From: CAZAKO01 sp964546145
Lineage (GTDB): Bacteria > Fidelibacterota > UBA2242
DNA length: 44,422 nucleotides
Assembly (NCBI GenBank): GCA_964546145.1
Contig: CAZJIU010000009.1
Location: forward strand, 1-44,422
Direction of reading: 5' to 3'
Shown: in pieces, positions 15,525 to 23,882 of the stretch
Numbering within the stretch: the first letter of the stretch is position 1
How the letters are laid out: the number at the start of each line of letters is the position of its first letter
Notes under the pieces: generated by a model
Told to the model about the DNA's origin: nothing
Seen by the model: only the letters and a program-made list of their open reading frames with translations
Database searches by the model: none
Position numbers and translations under genes: made by a program

Positions 15525-16091
15525 GTGAAGAATAACATACGAAAATGGGAGACAGAGCAAGGAATCAAATTCCTACGAAAAATCGGCTTGAAAAGTAATC
15601 AGACCGTTCTGGATTTTGGGGCACGGGTTGGTCATTACAGCATCCCAGCGGCAATCGCTGTCGGGAAAGATGGATTGGTCTACGCCCTGGATAAGGAGCA
15701 GGATGCTCTGAATGAACTGAAACGCAAAGCGCAAAAACTGAATTTGTGGAATATAAAGATCATCCACACAACGGGAAGTGTAGCGTTTGGATTCGAAACT
15801 GAATCGATAGATGTGGTTCTAGTCTATGATGTATTGCACTATTTTAATCTAAATGAAAGGGTGCAATTATACTCAGAAGTTTTCCGTGTTTTAAGACCCA
15901 AGGGAATTTTTTCTGTATATCCCAAACATGTATTGGAAGACTCGCCATTAGATAAGTTTAGCCAACTCAACTTAGATGACCTCATACATGAAATCATGAA
16001 GGCAAGTTTTAAATTTCAAGAGGAATATTGTGACATAATCAGCCACAATGATTCTCTCAATCAGGGGTGTGTTCTCAATTTTAAAAAATGA
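15525..16091 (+). CDS. Methyltransferase-like protein
   Basis: A 188-residue protein from a GTG at 15525. It has a Rossmann methyltransferase core: VLDFGARVGHYSIPAAIAVG (motif I, with a diverged GxRxG pattern), VYALDKEQDALNEL and the strand VDVVLVYDVLHYF. It ends KPKGIFSVYPKHVLED. The diverged motif I makes substrate and activity uncertain. It overlaps the next small gene by four bases. Confidence 0.8.
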   Translation: MKNNIRKWETEQGIKFLRKIGLKSNQTVLDFGARVGHYSIPAAIAVGKDGLVYALDKEQDALNELKRKAQKLNLWNIKIIHTTGSVAFGFETESIDVVLVYDVLHYFNLNERVQLYSEVFRVLRPKGIFSVYPKHVLEDSPLDKFSQLNLDDLIHEIMKASFKFQEEYCDIISHNDSLNQGCVLNFKK

Positions 16092-16318
16092 TTATTATCA
16101 AATGCGTGCAGTGTAAAAGGAAGCTCCTCAAATACAATAAGATCGGGAAGGGGCGCGTGTTGCGATGCTATAAAGATAGGATTGTCAAGTACTACCCGGT
16201 TCGAGATCGGGATAATTTACAGTGTGAATGCGGTCAGTTGATTGGCGTTGATCATGGGAAATGGATCAAAATGAAGCCCAATGCATTTGAATATTCAGGG
16301 ACACTGATACAAAAATGA
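16088..16318 (+). CDS. Small zinc-ribbon protein
   Basis: A 76-residue basic protein with CVQCKRKLLKYNKIGKGRVL at the N-terminus and QCECGQLIG near the middle, which would make a CxxC-x-CxC zinc site. It overlaps the methyltransferase-like gene by four bases (ATGA). No family name is recognised with confidence. It may bind nucleic acid or act as a partner of its neighbour. Confidence 0.75.
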   Translation: MIIIKCVQCKRKLLKYNKIGKGRVLRCYKDRIVKYYPVRDRDNLQCECGQLIGVDHGKWIKMKPNAFEYSGTLIQK

Positions 16319-16388
16319 AAGTTACCCTTATTAAATAACTTTGCCGTTTTAAAAATGATGTTAGTTGGAAGTAAGAGAAGGCATGAGT

Positions 16389-17012
16389 ATGAATAAGATT
16401 ATCAGAGAGTTGAAAAATCACGCTCCCTTTACGGCATTTGGCGCATTGACCGGCATAATGGTTATGTTGTTATTTCAAAATCTTCCGAAGGGAGTCTCTT
16501 TCAGGGTTTTTTATGTTCTTCATCCATTTCATGTATTCCTCAGTGCAATGGTTACAGCAGCCATGTATGAATTGCATGAATGTCGGCGTATCAGCGGTAA
16601 ATGCCTGCGCGGGCAATGTAATTTATGGAAGCTGTTGGCCATTGGTTATCTAGGATCAATCGGCATTGCCACGCTCAGTGATTCGGTGATTCCCTATTTG
16701 GGTGAGGTTTTATTGGGCATGCCTAATCGCGGGATTCATCTCGGTTTTATTGAGAAATGGTGGCTGGTCAATCCTTTAGCAATTGCCGGCATCGCGGTTG
16801 CATTTTTTAAGCCGACAACTAAGTTTCCGCATGCTGCTCATGTGTTGTTCAGTACCTGGGCTTCTCTGTTCCATGTTTTAATGGCACTCGGAGGTATTTT
16901 GAACTGGATTACCTGTATTGTAGTCTTTATATTTTTATTTATCGCCGTATGGCTGCCCTGCTGTGTGAGCGACATTGTGTTTCCGCTTTTATTTGTGAAA
17001 GAGAAAAATTAG
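16389..17012 (+). CDS. Polytopic membrane protein of unknown function
   Basis: A 207-residue protein with about five to six hydrophobic segments. The first part contains FYVLHPFHVFLSAMVTAAMY, with two membrane-proximal His, then a Cys-rich loop (ECRRISGKCLRGQCN). Helices near the end hold GGILNWITCIVVFIFLF and LPCCVSDIVFP. The His- and Cys-rich loop would suit metal or redox chemistry, but this is inference. The ATG at 16389 has AAGG about 7 bases upstream. Earlier ATG (16383) and TTG codons are alternatives. Confidence 0.75.
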   Translation: MNKIIRELKNHAPFTAFGALTGIMVMLLFQNLPKGVSFRVFYVLHPFHVFLSAMVTAAMYELHECRRISGKCLRGQCNLWKLLAIGYLGSIGIATLSDSVIPYLGEVLLGMPNRGIHLGFIEKWWLVNPLAIAGIAVAFFKPTTKFPHAAHVLFSTWASLFHVLMALGGILNWITCIVVFIFLFIAVWLPCCVSDIVFPLLFVKEKN

Positions 17013-17022
17013 AGGATTAGTA

Positions 17023-17685
17023 ATGAATACAAAACTAATTAAAGAATCAGTTACTGAATGTTTAAAGATGCTCCCGTCGGATGTTTTACTCATGGCAGCA
17101 GCCAAAAAGAGAACCCCGGAAGAAGTAAAAAGTGCCATTGATGCGGGAGTTAAAATGATTGGCTACAACTACGTGCAGGAAGCCGACCGGATGTACCAGC
17201 ACGTGGGAGATTCAGTGCAATGGCATTTGATTGGGTATCTTCAGAGGAATAAGGCGAAGCGGGCAGTACAGCTTTTTGATATGATCGAAACGATTGATTC
17301 GCTGAAGATTGCCGAATCGGTTGATCGTCATTGTGCGGATATAGGAAAGGTTATGCCCATCCTGATCGAAATCAATAGCGGACGGGAATCCAGTAAAACC
17401 GGCGTATTGCCCGAGGATGCGGAAGGTCTGATCCGGGAAATCAGCTCGTTGGCACATTTGCGGATTTTGGGTTTGATGACGATGGGTCCAAGATTCGGCA
17501 ATCCGGAAGATTCCCGGCCTTACTTTAAAAAGACCAAAGCCCTCTTCGACCACCTGAGTAAAGCCGGTATTCCCAATGTGGAAATGAAGTACTTATCAAT
17601 GGGCATGAGCAATAGCTACAAAATAGCCATTGAGGAGGGCGCCAATATTGTGCGAATTGGGACGAAGTTATTTGGCGAGAGATGA
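17023..17685 (+). CDS. YggS-like PLP-binding protein
   Basis: A 220-residue protein with the fold-type III PLP layout. It has LLMAAAKKRTPEEVKSAI (the PLP Lys in the AxxK strand), IGYNYVQEAD (usually GENYVQE), WHLIGYLQRNKAK, LIEINSGRESSKTGV, LGLMTMGPRFGN, SMGMSNSYKIAIEEGANIVR and IGTKLFG at the end. YggS/PROSC proteins buffer PLP and affect amino acid balance. GYNYVQE in place of the usual GENYVQE and a long N-terminus are small departures. It is 10 bases after the membrane protein. Confidence 0.9.
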   Translation: MNTKLIKESVTECLKMLPSDVLLMAAAKKRTPEEVKSAIDAGVKMIGYNYVQEADRMYQHVGDSVQWHLIGYLQRNKAKRAVQLFDMIETIDSLKIAESVDRHCADIGKVMPILIEINSGRESSKTGVLPEDAEGLIREISSLAHLRILGLMTMGPRFGNPEDSRPYFKKTKALFDHLSKAGIPNVEMKYLSMGMSNSYKIAIEEGANIVRIGTKLFGER

Positions 17686-17740
17686 TTTTATAAAAACTGT
17701 TTTCGAGGTTAGATAAAAATTCTAAGGGGAAAAACAGGTC

Positions 17741-18553
17741 GTGATAGACATTAATCAAAAAAGTGTATGGGATCTAAAGAAGTGGTTTTTCAGCTATGTT
17801 CGAACATTCAAATATGGTGATCAAAATTTTCAGGAAAATATCATTTTAAAAGAAAAGCATACCATACATGTATGCAGGGAAATTTTGAATATTGGAAATC
17901 AGCTTGGACTAAATGATGATGAACTGCGTCTATCTGAGGTTATCGCATTATTCCATGATATTGGACGTTTTGAACAGTATGCCCGTTATCAAACTTTTGT
18001 GGATCGACAATCCGAGGATCACGCCAAGCTGGGTATAAAAGTACTGCAAAGATACGGAGTTTTGAATGGATTTGATGACGTGATTAAAAATCTCATTCTC
18101 CGAGTAATAAACTACCACAACCGAGCCTCGCTGCCTCAGGAAGAAACGGAAACATGTCTCTTTTTTGCTAAACTGCTTCGGGATGCGGATAAGCTGGATA
18201 TCTGGAAAGTGGTAACCGATTATTACCACAGCAATGATGGCCGACGCAACGGCGCACTGGAACTTGACCTGCCCGATACACCCGGGATTTCGGACAAGGT
18301 ATATCAGGATTTAATCAATAAGAGAATTGTAAATGTGTATAATATCAGGAATCTGAATGATTTTAAACTGCTTCAGATGGGCTGGATTTTTGATATCAAT
18401 TTCAAACCCACATTACGTTCTGTTAAATCCAGGCGCTATCTGGAGATGATCCGGGATGTTTTGCCAAAATCAGAAGAAGTTAGGAAAATATATACCGTGA
18501 TTCAAACCTATCTTGACTATCAATTGAGAGAGGTTAGTGAGGAAATAGTGTGA
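17741..18553 (+). CDS. HD-domain phosphohydrolase
   Basis: A 270-residue protein from a GTG start, with HD-superfamily metal ligands: KHTIHVCREIL (first His), ALFHDIGRFEQYARY (HD pair) and LLRDADKLDIWK (last Asp). The rest is helical. HD proteins hydrolyse phosphoesters of nucleotides. This subgroup's substrate is unknown. Its stop overlaps the next GTG start by four bases (18550-18553). Confidence 0.88.
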   Translation: MIDINQKSVWDLKKWFFSYVRTFKYGDQNFQENIILKEKHTIHVCREILNIGNQLGLNDDELRLSEVIALFHDIGRFEQYARYQTFVDRQSEDHAKLGIKVLQRYGVLNGFDDVIKNLILRVINYHNRASLPQEETETCLFFAKLLRDADKLDIWKVVTDYYHSNDGRRNGALELDLPDTPGISDKVYQDLINKRIVNVYNIRNLNDFKLLQMGWIFDINFKPTLRSVKSRRYLEMIRDVLPKSEEVRKIYTVIQTYLDYQLREVSEEIV

Positions 18554-19356
18554 GAATTATTGAATCATCTATCTCTCAGAAAATCAGTGGAAAGCAAAAA
18601 TCGATTGATGAACTTAATCGGCGGATCAGAGCTTGCACAAAATGCCGGCTGTCTGATACCCGGCAACATGCCCTTGTCGGCGAAGGCGATCCGAATGCGC
18701 ATCTAATGCTGATCGCGCTCTCTCCCGGTGAAAAAGAAAATCAGGAAAACCGAATGTTCGTCGGTCCATCGGGTCAGGTTTTGGATCGTCTGTTACAAAC
18801 TGTTGGAATCAAGCGCGAATCGTTCTATATGACCAATTTGATCAAATGCATGCTCCCTAAGAATCGCCGACCCAAGCTGGATGAAATCGAATCCTGCAAT
18901 CAATTTTTGGATCAGGAGATAGCGATTGTTAATCCTGAAATCCTTGTGCCGCTGGGCTATTATGCGACGCGCTATGTTTTTGTGAAATATCATACCGATC
19001 CGCCGGAAGCCCGTGAAGATTATACCAAAGTCTACGGCAAGTTCATTTTTCAGAATGACCAAAAAATATACCCATTACCTCATCCGGCGGCACTTATTTA
19101 TAATCCCTCTTTTGAAGCTGAGACAGTAGAGTTATACAAAAAGCTACCGACCTTGTTACAGACTTGTAAATGGTATCCAGCGTGTCCCATGAAGTGGTTT
19201 TATGAAGAAGGCAGGTTAGGAAGGAGATGGATCGAGTTATACTGCAAAGGGGATTGGGAAAATTGTGTCCGTTACGTGCTGGAGGAGCAAGGTCGTTATC
19301 ATCCCGACTGGATGCTTCTGGATGGAAGGCTGGAGGAAAGTTTAAAGGAATTGTGA
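18550..19356 (+). CDS. Family-4-like uracil-DNA glycosylase with C-terminal Cys-rich extension
   Basis: Residues 1 to about 205 match the Fe-S uracil-DNA glycosylase family. The four cluster Cys are at 29, 32, 100 and 116, with the family's spacing (CTKC, then 16 apart). The active-site loop is ALSPGEKENQENRMFVG, where family 4 usually reads GEAPGxxED, and the second motif is PLPHPAALIYNPS. A roughly 60-residue extension follows with CKWYPAC and YCKGDWENC, a second possible metal site, ending HPDWMLLDG. I believe this extension recurs in anaerobe homologues. Confidence 0.88.
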   Translation: MRIIESSISQKISGKQKSIDELNRRIRACTKCRLSDTRQHALVGEGDPNAHLMLIALSPGEKENQENRMFVGPSGQVLDRLLQTVGIKRESFYMTNLIKCMLPKNRRPKLDEIESCNQFLDQEIAIVNPEILVPLGYYATRYVFVKYHTDPPEAREDYTKVYGKFIFQNDQKIYPLPHPAALIYNPSFEAETVELYKKLPTLLQTCKWYPACPMKWFYEEGRLGRRWIELYCKGDWENCVRYVLEEQGRYHPDWMLLDGRLEESLKEL

Positions 19357-19381
19357 AGTAAATTAATAACGGAGGTTTAAT

Positions 19382-19591
19382 ATGCCAATTTATACTTATG
19401 TCTGCAATGAATGTGGTGAAAAGTTTGATTTGTTGATTGGCGTTACAGCTCAACAGGAAGAGTTGAAATGCCAGAAGTGCGGTAGTGAGAATATCAAAAA
19501 GATGATGGGGTCATTCACTGTAAGTGGTGGCAGCCCTAAATCCAGTGGTTCAGATTCAAGCTGTCCCACGGGAACCTGTCCTCTTGGATAA
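19382..19591 (+). CDS. FmdB-family zinc-ribbon protein
   Basis: A 69-residue protein: MPIYTYVCNECGEKFDLLIG, LKCQKCGSENIKKMMGSF, and a Ser/Gly tail ending SCPTGTCPLG. This is the CxxC_CXXC_SSSS zinc ribbon. GGAGG precedes the ATG. It is a second FmdB-like protein in the cluster, differing from the one at 10052 in its tail. Confidence 0.88.
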   Translation: MPIYTYVCNECGEKFDLLIGVTAQQEELKCQKCGSENIKKMMGSFTVSGGSPKSSGSDSSCPTGTCPLG

Positions 19592-19648
19592 TCAGTCCGA
19601 TCTCAAACCAGATCATATTCCTGTTCAACTTAGAGGAAGGATTAGTTA

Positions 19649-21520
19649 GTGGATTTAAAGATTGCGATTTCCAGTGGGAAGGGGGGAACGGGCAAAACCT
19701 TTATCTCCACAAACATTGCCCGCTCCCTGGAGCAGGATGGGCAGACCGTCCGCTACCTGGATTGCGATGTGGAGGAACCTAACGGACATCTGTTTCTGAA
19801 ACCAGACATCGAAAACGAAGAGGATGTATTTCTCTTGTCGCCTGTGGGGGTTGATGAAGATAAGTGTATTGCCTGTGGAAAATGTGTAGACGCCTGTCAT
19901 TATAATGCAATTGCAATGGTTAAGGAAAAGATCTTATTCTTTCAAAATCTGTGTCACATATGCGGAGCATGCACCGTTGTTTGTCCGACCGATGCCATAA
20001 TTGAGAAGGAGAGGAAAATCGGTAAGATCAGAAACGGAAAAAGTGGCACAATTGATTTTCATTATGCCCTGCTCGAAACGGCGGAAGGTGGTATGTCACC
20101 ACGGTTGATTAAAAAGGTGAAACAACATATCGGGGCGGGAATCAATATTCTGGATTCCTCTCCGGGGACTGCCTGTCCGGTGGTTGAGACAGTGAAGAAT
20201 ACCGATCTCTGTGTATTGGTCACGGATCCAACCCCTTTCGGTATTCATGATCTGAAACTGGCAGTTGATATGTGTCGGGAATTGGGCCAAGAGCCGGTGG
20301 TACTTGTGAATCGGGCGGAGTATCATAACGATAAGCTAAAAACCTACTGCAAAGACGAAGCTCTTGAAATTATCGGGGAGATCCCAGATGATCGGCGGAT
20401 TGCCGAGTGTTATTCGGTCGGTGATCTGGTCTTAGAGAAATTACCTGATTATCGTGACTTGATTCATGGGATTGCACAAAAAATTATACAACGCGCTATG
20501 ATAAAGAAGCCGGTGCGTGAAAAAGCAGTAACACCTGAGCGAGATCAAGGGGCTATACGGTCAGTGCCAAGTAGTGTATCGGGTGGTAAGTCCAAATCTC
20601 CAAAATCCAAAGAATTGGTTGTAATAAGTGGCAAAGGCGGTACCGGCAAGACATCGCTGGTGGCCAGCTTTTGTGCGCTGGAAAAAAATATAGCCATCGC
20701 CGATTGCGATGTAGATGCCGCGGATTTGCACCTGATACTCTATCCCGAAGTAAAGTTCCACGGGTTCTTCAGCGGCGGAGATAGGGCTGAAATTGATTCC
20801 TTGAGGTGTACTGGATGTGGCGAGTGTATGCGTCAATGCCGATTTGATGCTATTTATGAAATCGTAAAAAACGAGAAAACAATTTGTGCGATCGATGATA
20901 TGTCCTGCGAGGGTTGCGGCGTATGTTGTCTGGTATGTCCCGATGATGCTGTTCTGTGTGAACCGGCTATCAATGGTGAGTGGTTTGTCTCCGAGACTCG
21001 TTTCGGTCCCATGAGCCACGCCAAACTGGGTGTGGCAGAAGAGAATACAGGCCGATTGGTGACCCTTGTGCGAACCAAGAAAGATGAATTAGCAATAAGC
21101 CACGTCCTTCCCAAATCCATTATTGATGGCTCTCCGGGTACTGGATGTCCGGTTATTGCCTCGATCACCGGAACCGATTATGCCTTGGTAGTCACCGAAC
21201 CGACGGTGTCGGGTATTCATGACCTGAAGAGAGTACTGGATGTGATCCGGTTTTTTGGGGTTTCGTCCGGTGTGATCGTCAATAAATCTGACTTGAATAT
21301 GGAAAAAGCCGCGGAGATTCGGGAGATCGCCAGAGAGAACGGTTCCAACTTTCTGGGAATGATCCCCTATAATAAACAGATTACGGAAGCCCAGGTAAAA
21401 GGACAATCTGTGGTTGAGTATACCAACGGAGAAATTACACATACTATTAAATCCATTTGGGAAAGGATTAAGAAAAGTTGTTTTGAAAATGAAGAGAGCA
21501 CTTCTCATCGTGTCCAATGA
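19649..21520 (+). CDS. Tandem fusion of two MinD-type ATPases, each with an inserted ferredoxin domain
   Basis: A 623-residue protein made of two copies of the MinD-superfamily ATPase with inserted 2x[4Fe-4S] domain (COG1149 type). Copy 1 (about 1-290): Walker A SSGKGGTGKTF, cluster motifs CIACGKCVDACH and CHICGACTVVCPTDAI, switch LDSSPGTACPVV. A roughly 35-residue linker follows. Copy 2 (about 320-610): ISGKGGTGKTS, CTGCGECMRQC and CEGCGVCCLVCPDDAV, switch IDGSPGTGCPVI. These ATPases usually occur as two adjacent genes. GTG start after GGAAGG. The proposed role is ATP-driven cluster handling or electron transfer. Confidence 0.93.
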   Translation: MDLKIAISSGKGGTGKTFISTNIARSLEQDGQTVRYLDCDVEEPNGHLFLKPDIENEEDVFLLSPVGVDEDKCIACGKCVDACHYNAIAMVKEKILFFQNLCHICGACTVVCPTDAIIEKERKIGKIRNGKSGTIDFHYALLETAEGGMSPRLIKKVKQHIGAGINILDSSPGTACPVVETVKNTDLCVLVTDPTPFGIHDLKLAVDMCRELGQEPVVLVNRAEYHNDKLKTYCKDEALEIIGEIPDDRRIAECYSVGDLVLEKLPDYRDLIHGIAQKIIQRAMIKKPVREKAVTPERDQGAIRSVPSSVSGGKSKSPKSKELVVISGKGGTGKTSLVASFCALEKNIAIADCDVDAADLHLILYPEVKFHGFFSGGDRAEIDSLRCTGCGECMRQCRFDAIYEIVKNEKTICAIDDMSCEGCGVCCLVCPDDAVLCEPAINGEWFVSETRFGPMSHAKLGVAEENTGRLVTLVRTKKDELAISHVLPKSIIDGSPGTGCPVIASITGTDYALVVTEPTVSGIHDLKRVLDVIRFFGVSSGVIVNKSDLNMEKAAEIREIARENGSNFLGMIPYNKQITEAQVKGQSVVEYTNGEITHTIKSIWERIKKSCFENEESTSHRVQ

Positions 21521-21531
21521 TAATTAGAAAA

Positions 21532-21631
21532 NNNNNNNNNNNNNNNNNNNNNNNNNNNNNNNNNNNNNNNNNNNNNNNNNNNNNNNNNNNNNNNNNNNNN
21601 NNNNNNNNNNNNNNNNNNNNNNNNNNNNNNN
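21532..21631. other. Scaffold gap (100 N)
   Basis: One hundred unknown bases, a conventional placeholder, so the true distance is unknown. The missing segment probably holds the start of the coding fragment that ends at 21689. Confidence 0.99.
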
Positions 21632-21689
21632 CGGATTGCCCAAAGAATATGCTAACTTCTGGAGCAATGATCTCATAAAAGTGGCTTAG
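21632..21689 (+). CDS. C-terminal fragment of an unidentified gene (5' end in gap)
   Basis: From the gap edge to a TAG at 21687-21689 one frame reads GLPKEYANFWSNDLIKVA. It is too short to identify and lies 22 bases before panD. The frame is chosen because the other two contain early stops or end without one. Confidence 0.4.
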
Positions 21690-21711
21690 TTTTTTTTACA
21701 AGGAGAAAAGG

Positions 21712-22068
21712 ATGACAATTTTTCGACAAATACTCAAAGCTAAAATTCATGGTGCTTGTATAACTAAAAGAATCCTGGATTATAATGGCAGTATCGGTAT
21801 AGATCGAGCCTTGTTGTTAGCCAGCGATATTTTGCCTGGTGAAAAGGTCCAGGTTTTGAATTTCAATAATGGCAAGCGACTTGAAACCTATGTTATTGAA
21901 GAAAAGACAAACTCCGGAATCGTTGCTCTGTATGGTCCGGCAGCAAGGTGCGGTGAGGTTGGTGATAAACTTTGTATTATTTCGTATGTTTTTATGAGTA
22001 ATGATGAAGTCAGCCAAGTCGAGGCAAAAACCATATTTGTTGACGAAAATAATAAGGTTGTAAGATGA
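21712..22068 (+). CDS. panD: Aspartate 1-decarboxylase
   Basis: A 118-residue pyruvoyl enzyme precursor making beta-alanine for pantothenate and CoA. The self-cleavage site is present in YNGSIGIDRALL (Gly-Ser at about 24-25), with the N-terminal KAKIHGACIT and the C-terminal AARCGEVGDKLCIISYV. GGAG precedes the ATG. The stop overlaps the DUF89 gene's start by four bases. Confidence 0.95.
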   Translation: MTIFRQILKAKIHGACITKRILDYNGSIGIDRALLLASDILPGEKVQVLNFNNGKRLETYVIEEKTNSGIVALYGPAARCGEVGDKLCIISYVFMSNDEVSQVEAKTIFVDENNKVVR

Positions 22069-22949
22069 AGACCTATCTGGATTGTATTCCCTGCTTTTTT
22101 AAACAGGCGCTTGAGGCAGCCCGCTTAGCCGGTGCTTCGGAATCAACTCAGAAGAGAGTTATAGATGAATTAGCAAAGATTTTGCCAGACTTTCCTTTAA
22201 CCTCTTCGCCTCCGGAGATGGGTAGGATTATTTATAAACTCATTAATAAGATAACCCGAACAGACGATCCCTATCTGGCTCTAAAGGATAAAAGCAATCG
22301 GCTGGCCTTGAATATGGAGGACGAGCTGCGGAAGAAAATCAATCGTTCTCATGATCGATTGTTAACCGCCATAGAGTTAGCCATTTTGGGGAATATTATC
22401 GATTATGGTGCAAAAAATACATTGGATGTTGATGCGGAACTAGCGAAGATTTTGAGGGAAGGAAATCGGTCTACAAAACTAGCTGGCAAGGACAATTTTC
22501 ACTATGTGCAATTCCGAGAGTGTTTGAGTGAAGCGAGAACTATTCTTTACCTGGCGGATAATTCGGGAGAAGTTGTTTTCGATAAAATTTTAATCGAAGA
22601 AATAAAAAGATGCGCTGGGAATAAAAAAATTATTTATGCAGTCAAAGAGAAGCCGATCATTAACGATGCTTTGATTGACGATGCTTATACTTGCGGCATG
22701 CAGGGAGTTGCGGGAGTGGTTTCCTGCGGCGCGGATGCCCCGGGAACGATTCTCTCATTATGCTCCAAAAAATTTTTAGAAATTTATGGAAAGGCCGAAA
22801 TGATCATCAGTAAAGGGCAGGGGAATTTTGAAGCTTTGTCTACGGAAAAAAGACCAATTTTTTTCCTTTTTATGGCTAAATGTCCGGTTATTGCCCGGGA
22901 TGTAGGGTGTAACGTAGGTGATGTGATTCTAAAATATAACGCAGTTTAA
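22065..22949 (+). CDS. DUF89 (ARMT1-like) damage-control phosphatase
   Basis: A 294-residue protein with the DUF89 opening YLDCIPCFFKQALEAARLAG, the metal-site motif YLADNSGEVVFDKILIEE (about 165-182) and KGQGNFEALS near the end. DUF89 proteins are metal-dependent phosphatases thought to remove damaged phosphometabolites. Some DUF89 members act in pantothenate or CoA metabolism, which would fit translational coupling to panD. That link is inference. Confidence 0.9.
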   Translation: MKTYLDCIPCFFKQALEAARLAGASESTQKRVIDELAKILPDFPLTSSPPEMGRIIYKLINKITRTDDPYLALKDKSNRLALNMEDELRKKINRSHDRLLTAIELAILGNIIDYGAKNTLDVDAELAKILREGNRSTKLAGKDNFHYVQFRECLSEARTILYLADNSGEVVFDKILIEEIKRCAGNKKIIYAVKEKPIINDALIDDAYTCGMQGVAGVVSCGADAPGTILSLCSKKFLEIYGKAEMIISKGQGNFEALSTEKRPIFFLFMAKCPVIARDVGCNVGDVILKYNAV

Positions 22950-22985
22950 TCGGGGCTGGAGAGTCCTTTTGTAATAGGTAGCTGA

Positions 22986-23444
22986 ATGAAACCATTAGAG
23001 ATCAGGAAATTTCCAGATCAGGTATTGAGAGAAAAATCCCAGCCGATAGTTGAAATTAACGAGCGGGGAAAGAGGTTATTTGCAAAAATGCTTTTTACTA
23101 TGAAGTATTATAATGGAATAGGATTAGCCGCTCCGCAGATTGGCATCCTCGATAGATTAATTGTTGCTTGCATCGAAGAAGAACCAATCATGCTGGCAAA
23201 TCCAGAAATTCTAGCTGCCAAAGGCTGTGACATAATGAGTGAAGGTTGCCTGAGTATTCCTGATGTTTCCGTCGAAGTTGAACGCCCTTTTGAGATTATT
23301 GCCAAAGGATTGAATAGCAGGGGTGAGCTCGTCGAATTAAAAGCCAGTGGCTTATTAGCCAGAGTTTTGCAGCATGAGATAGACCATTTAAATGGCAGGC
23401 TTATTATTGATTATCCTGGATTTTCTCCAAAACAGGAGTCATAG
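22986..23444 (+). CDS. def: Peptide deformylase
   Basis: A 152-residue protein with all three deformylase motifs: GIGLAAPQIG (about 41-50), EGCLSIP (about 80-86) and LQHEIDHLNG (about 122-131), giving the metal ligands Cys, His, His and catalytic Glu. It removes the N-formyl group from new proteins. Length is near the usual 150-190. Confidence 0.95.
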   Translation: MKPLEIRKFPDQVLREKSQPIVEINERGKRLFAKMLFTMKYYNGIGLAAPQIGILDRLIVACIEEEPIMLANPEILAAKGCDIMSEGCLSIPDVSVEVERPFEIIAKGLNSRGELVELKASGLLARVLQHEIDHLNGRLIIDYPGFSPKQES

Positions 23445-23589
23445 ATAAGAGTGAATCGGGGCAAAGTGTCTGTTCATGAATATCAATGTGACAATTAGGA
23501 GTATAGGGAAATAAAAATTTGGGTGCCGATTTATCACCGCCTGGTAATATCGTCAATACGTATTTTGAGAGATTCTGGGAGAGTAACTA

Positions 23590-23835
23590 TTGATTAGGAT
23601 TGCAATTGCCAGCGGTAAATGACAAGCGAGTAAAACTGGTTTGAATGTTGGTGCCGAAAGGAATTTTAAACTATTTTTGAAAACGAATCACATCCAGCTT
23701 ATCGGGGAAATACCTTTTAACGAAGAATTTAGGATATTACTAAATCAGCAAAAGATCTGGCTTGAAACTGAAGATCCGTCAGTTAAAAAAACCTTGATAA
23801 TATTTGGCGGAGCTTGCAGGAAATTCTATAATTGA
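23590..23835 (+). pseudogene. Internally deleted MinD-type ATPase remnant
   Basis: From a TTG at 23590 the frame reads LIRIAIASGK, a MinD ATPase N-terminus. It then meets an in-frame TGA at 23620 exactly where the GKGGTGKT loop should continue, and goes on as QASKTGL in the same frame. It then jumps to a typical MinD C-terminus with IQLIGEIPFNEEFRILLNQQ. The middle of the protein (about 180-200 residues) is missing. The best reading is a decayed MinD/ferredoxin ATPase gene. The open frame from 23641 is its tail, not an independent gene. Upstream 23445-23589 holds no gene I can support. Confidence 0.7.
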
Positions 23836-23882
23836 TGCAATTATATTTTGGGGCAGCTGGTATTTAAATTTTGGATAGCGGC

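Noticed and set aside
23641..23835. Open frame of 64 residues treated as an independent gene
   Set aside because: Its frame is continuous with an upstream MinD N-terminus apart from one TGA, so it is better read as the tail of a deleted pseudogene.
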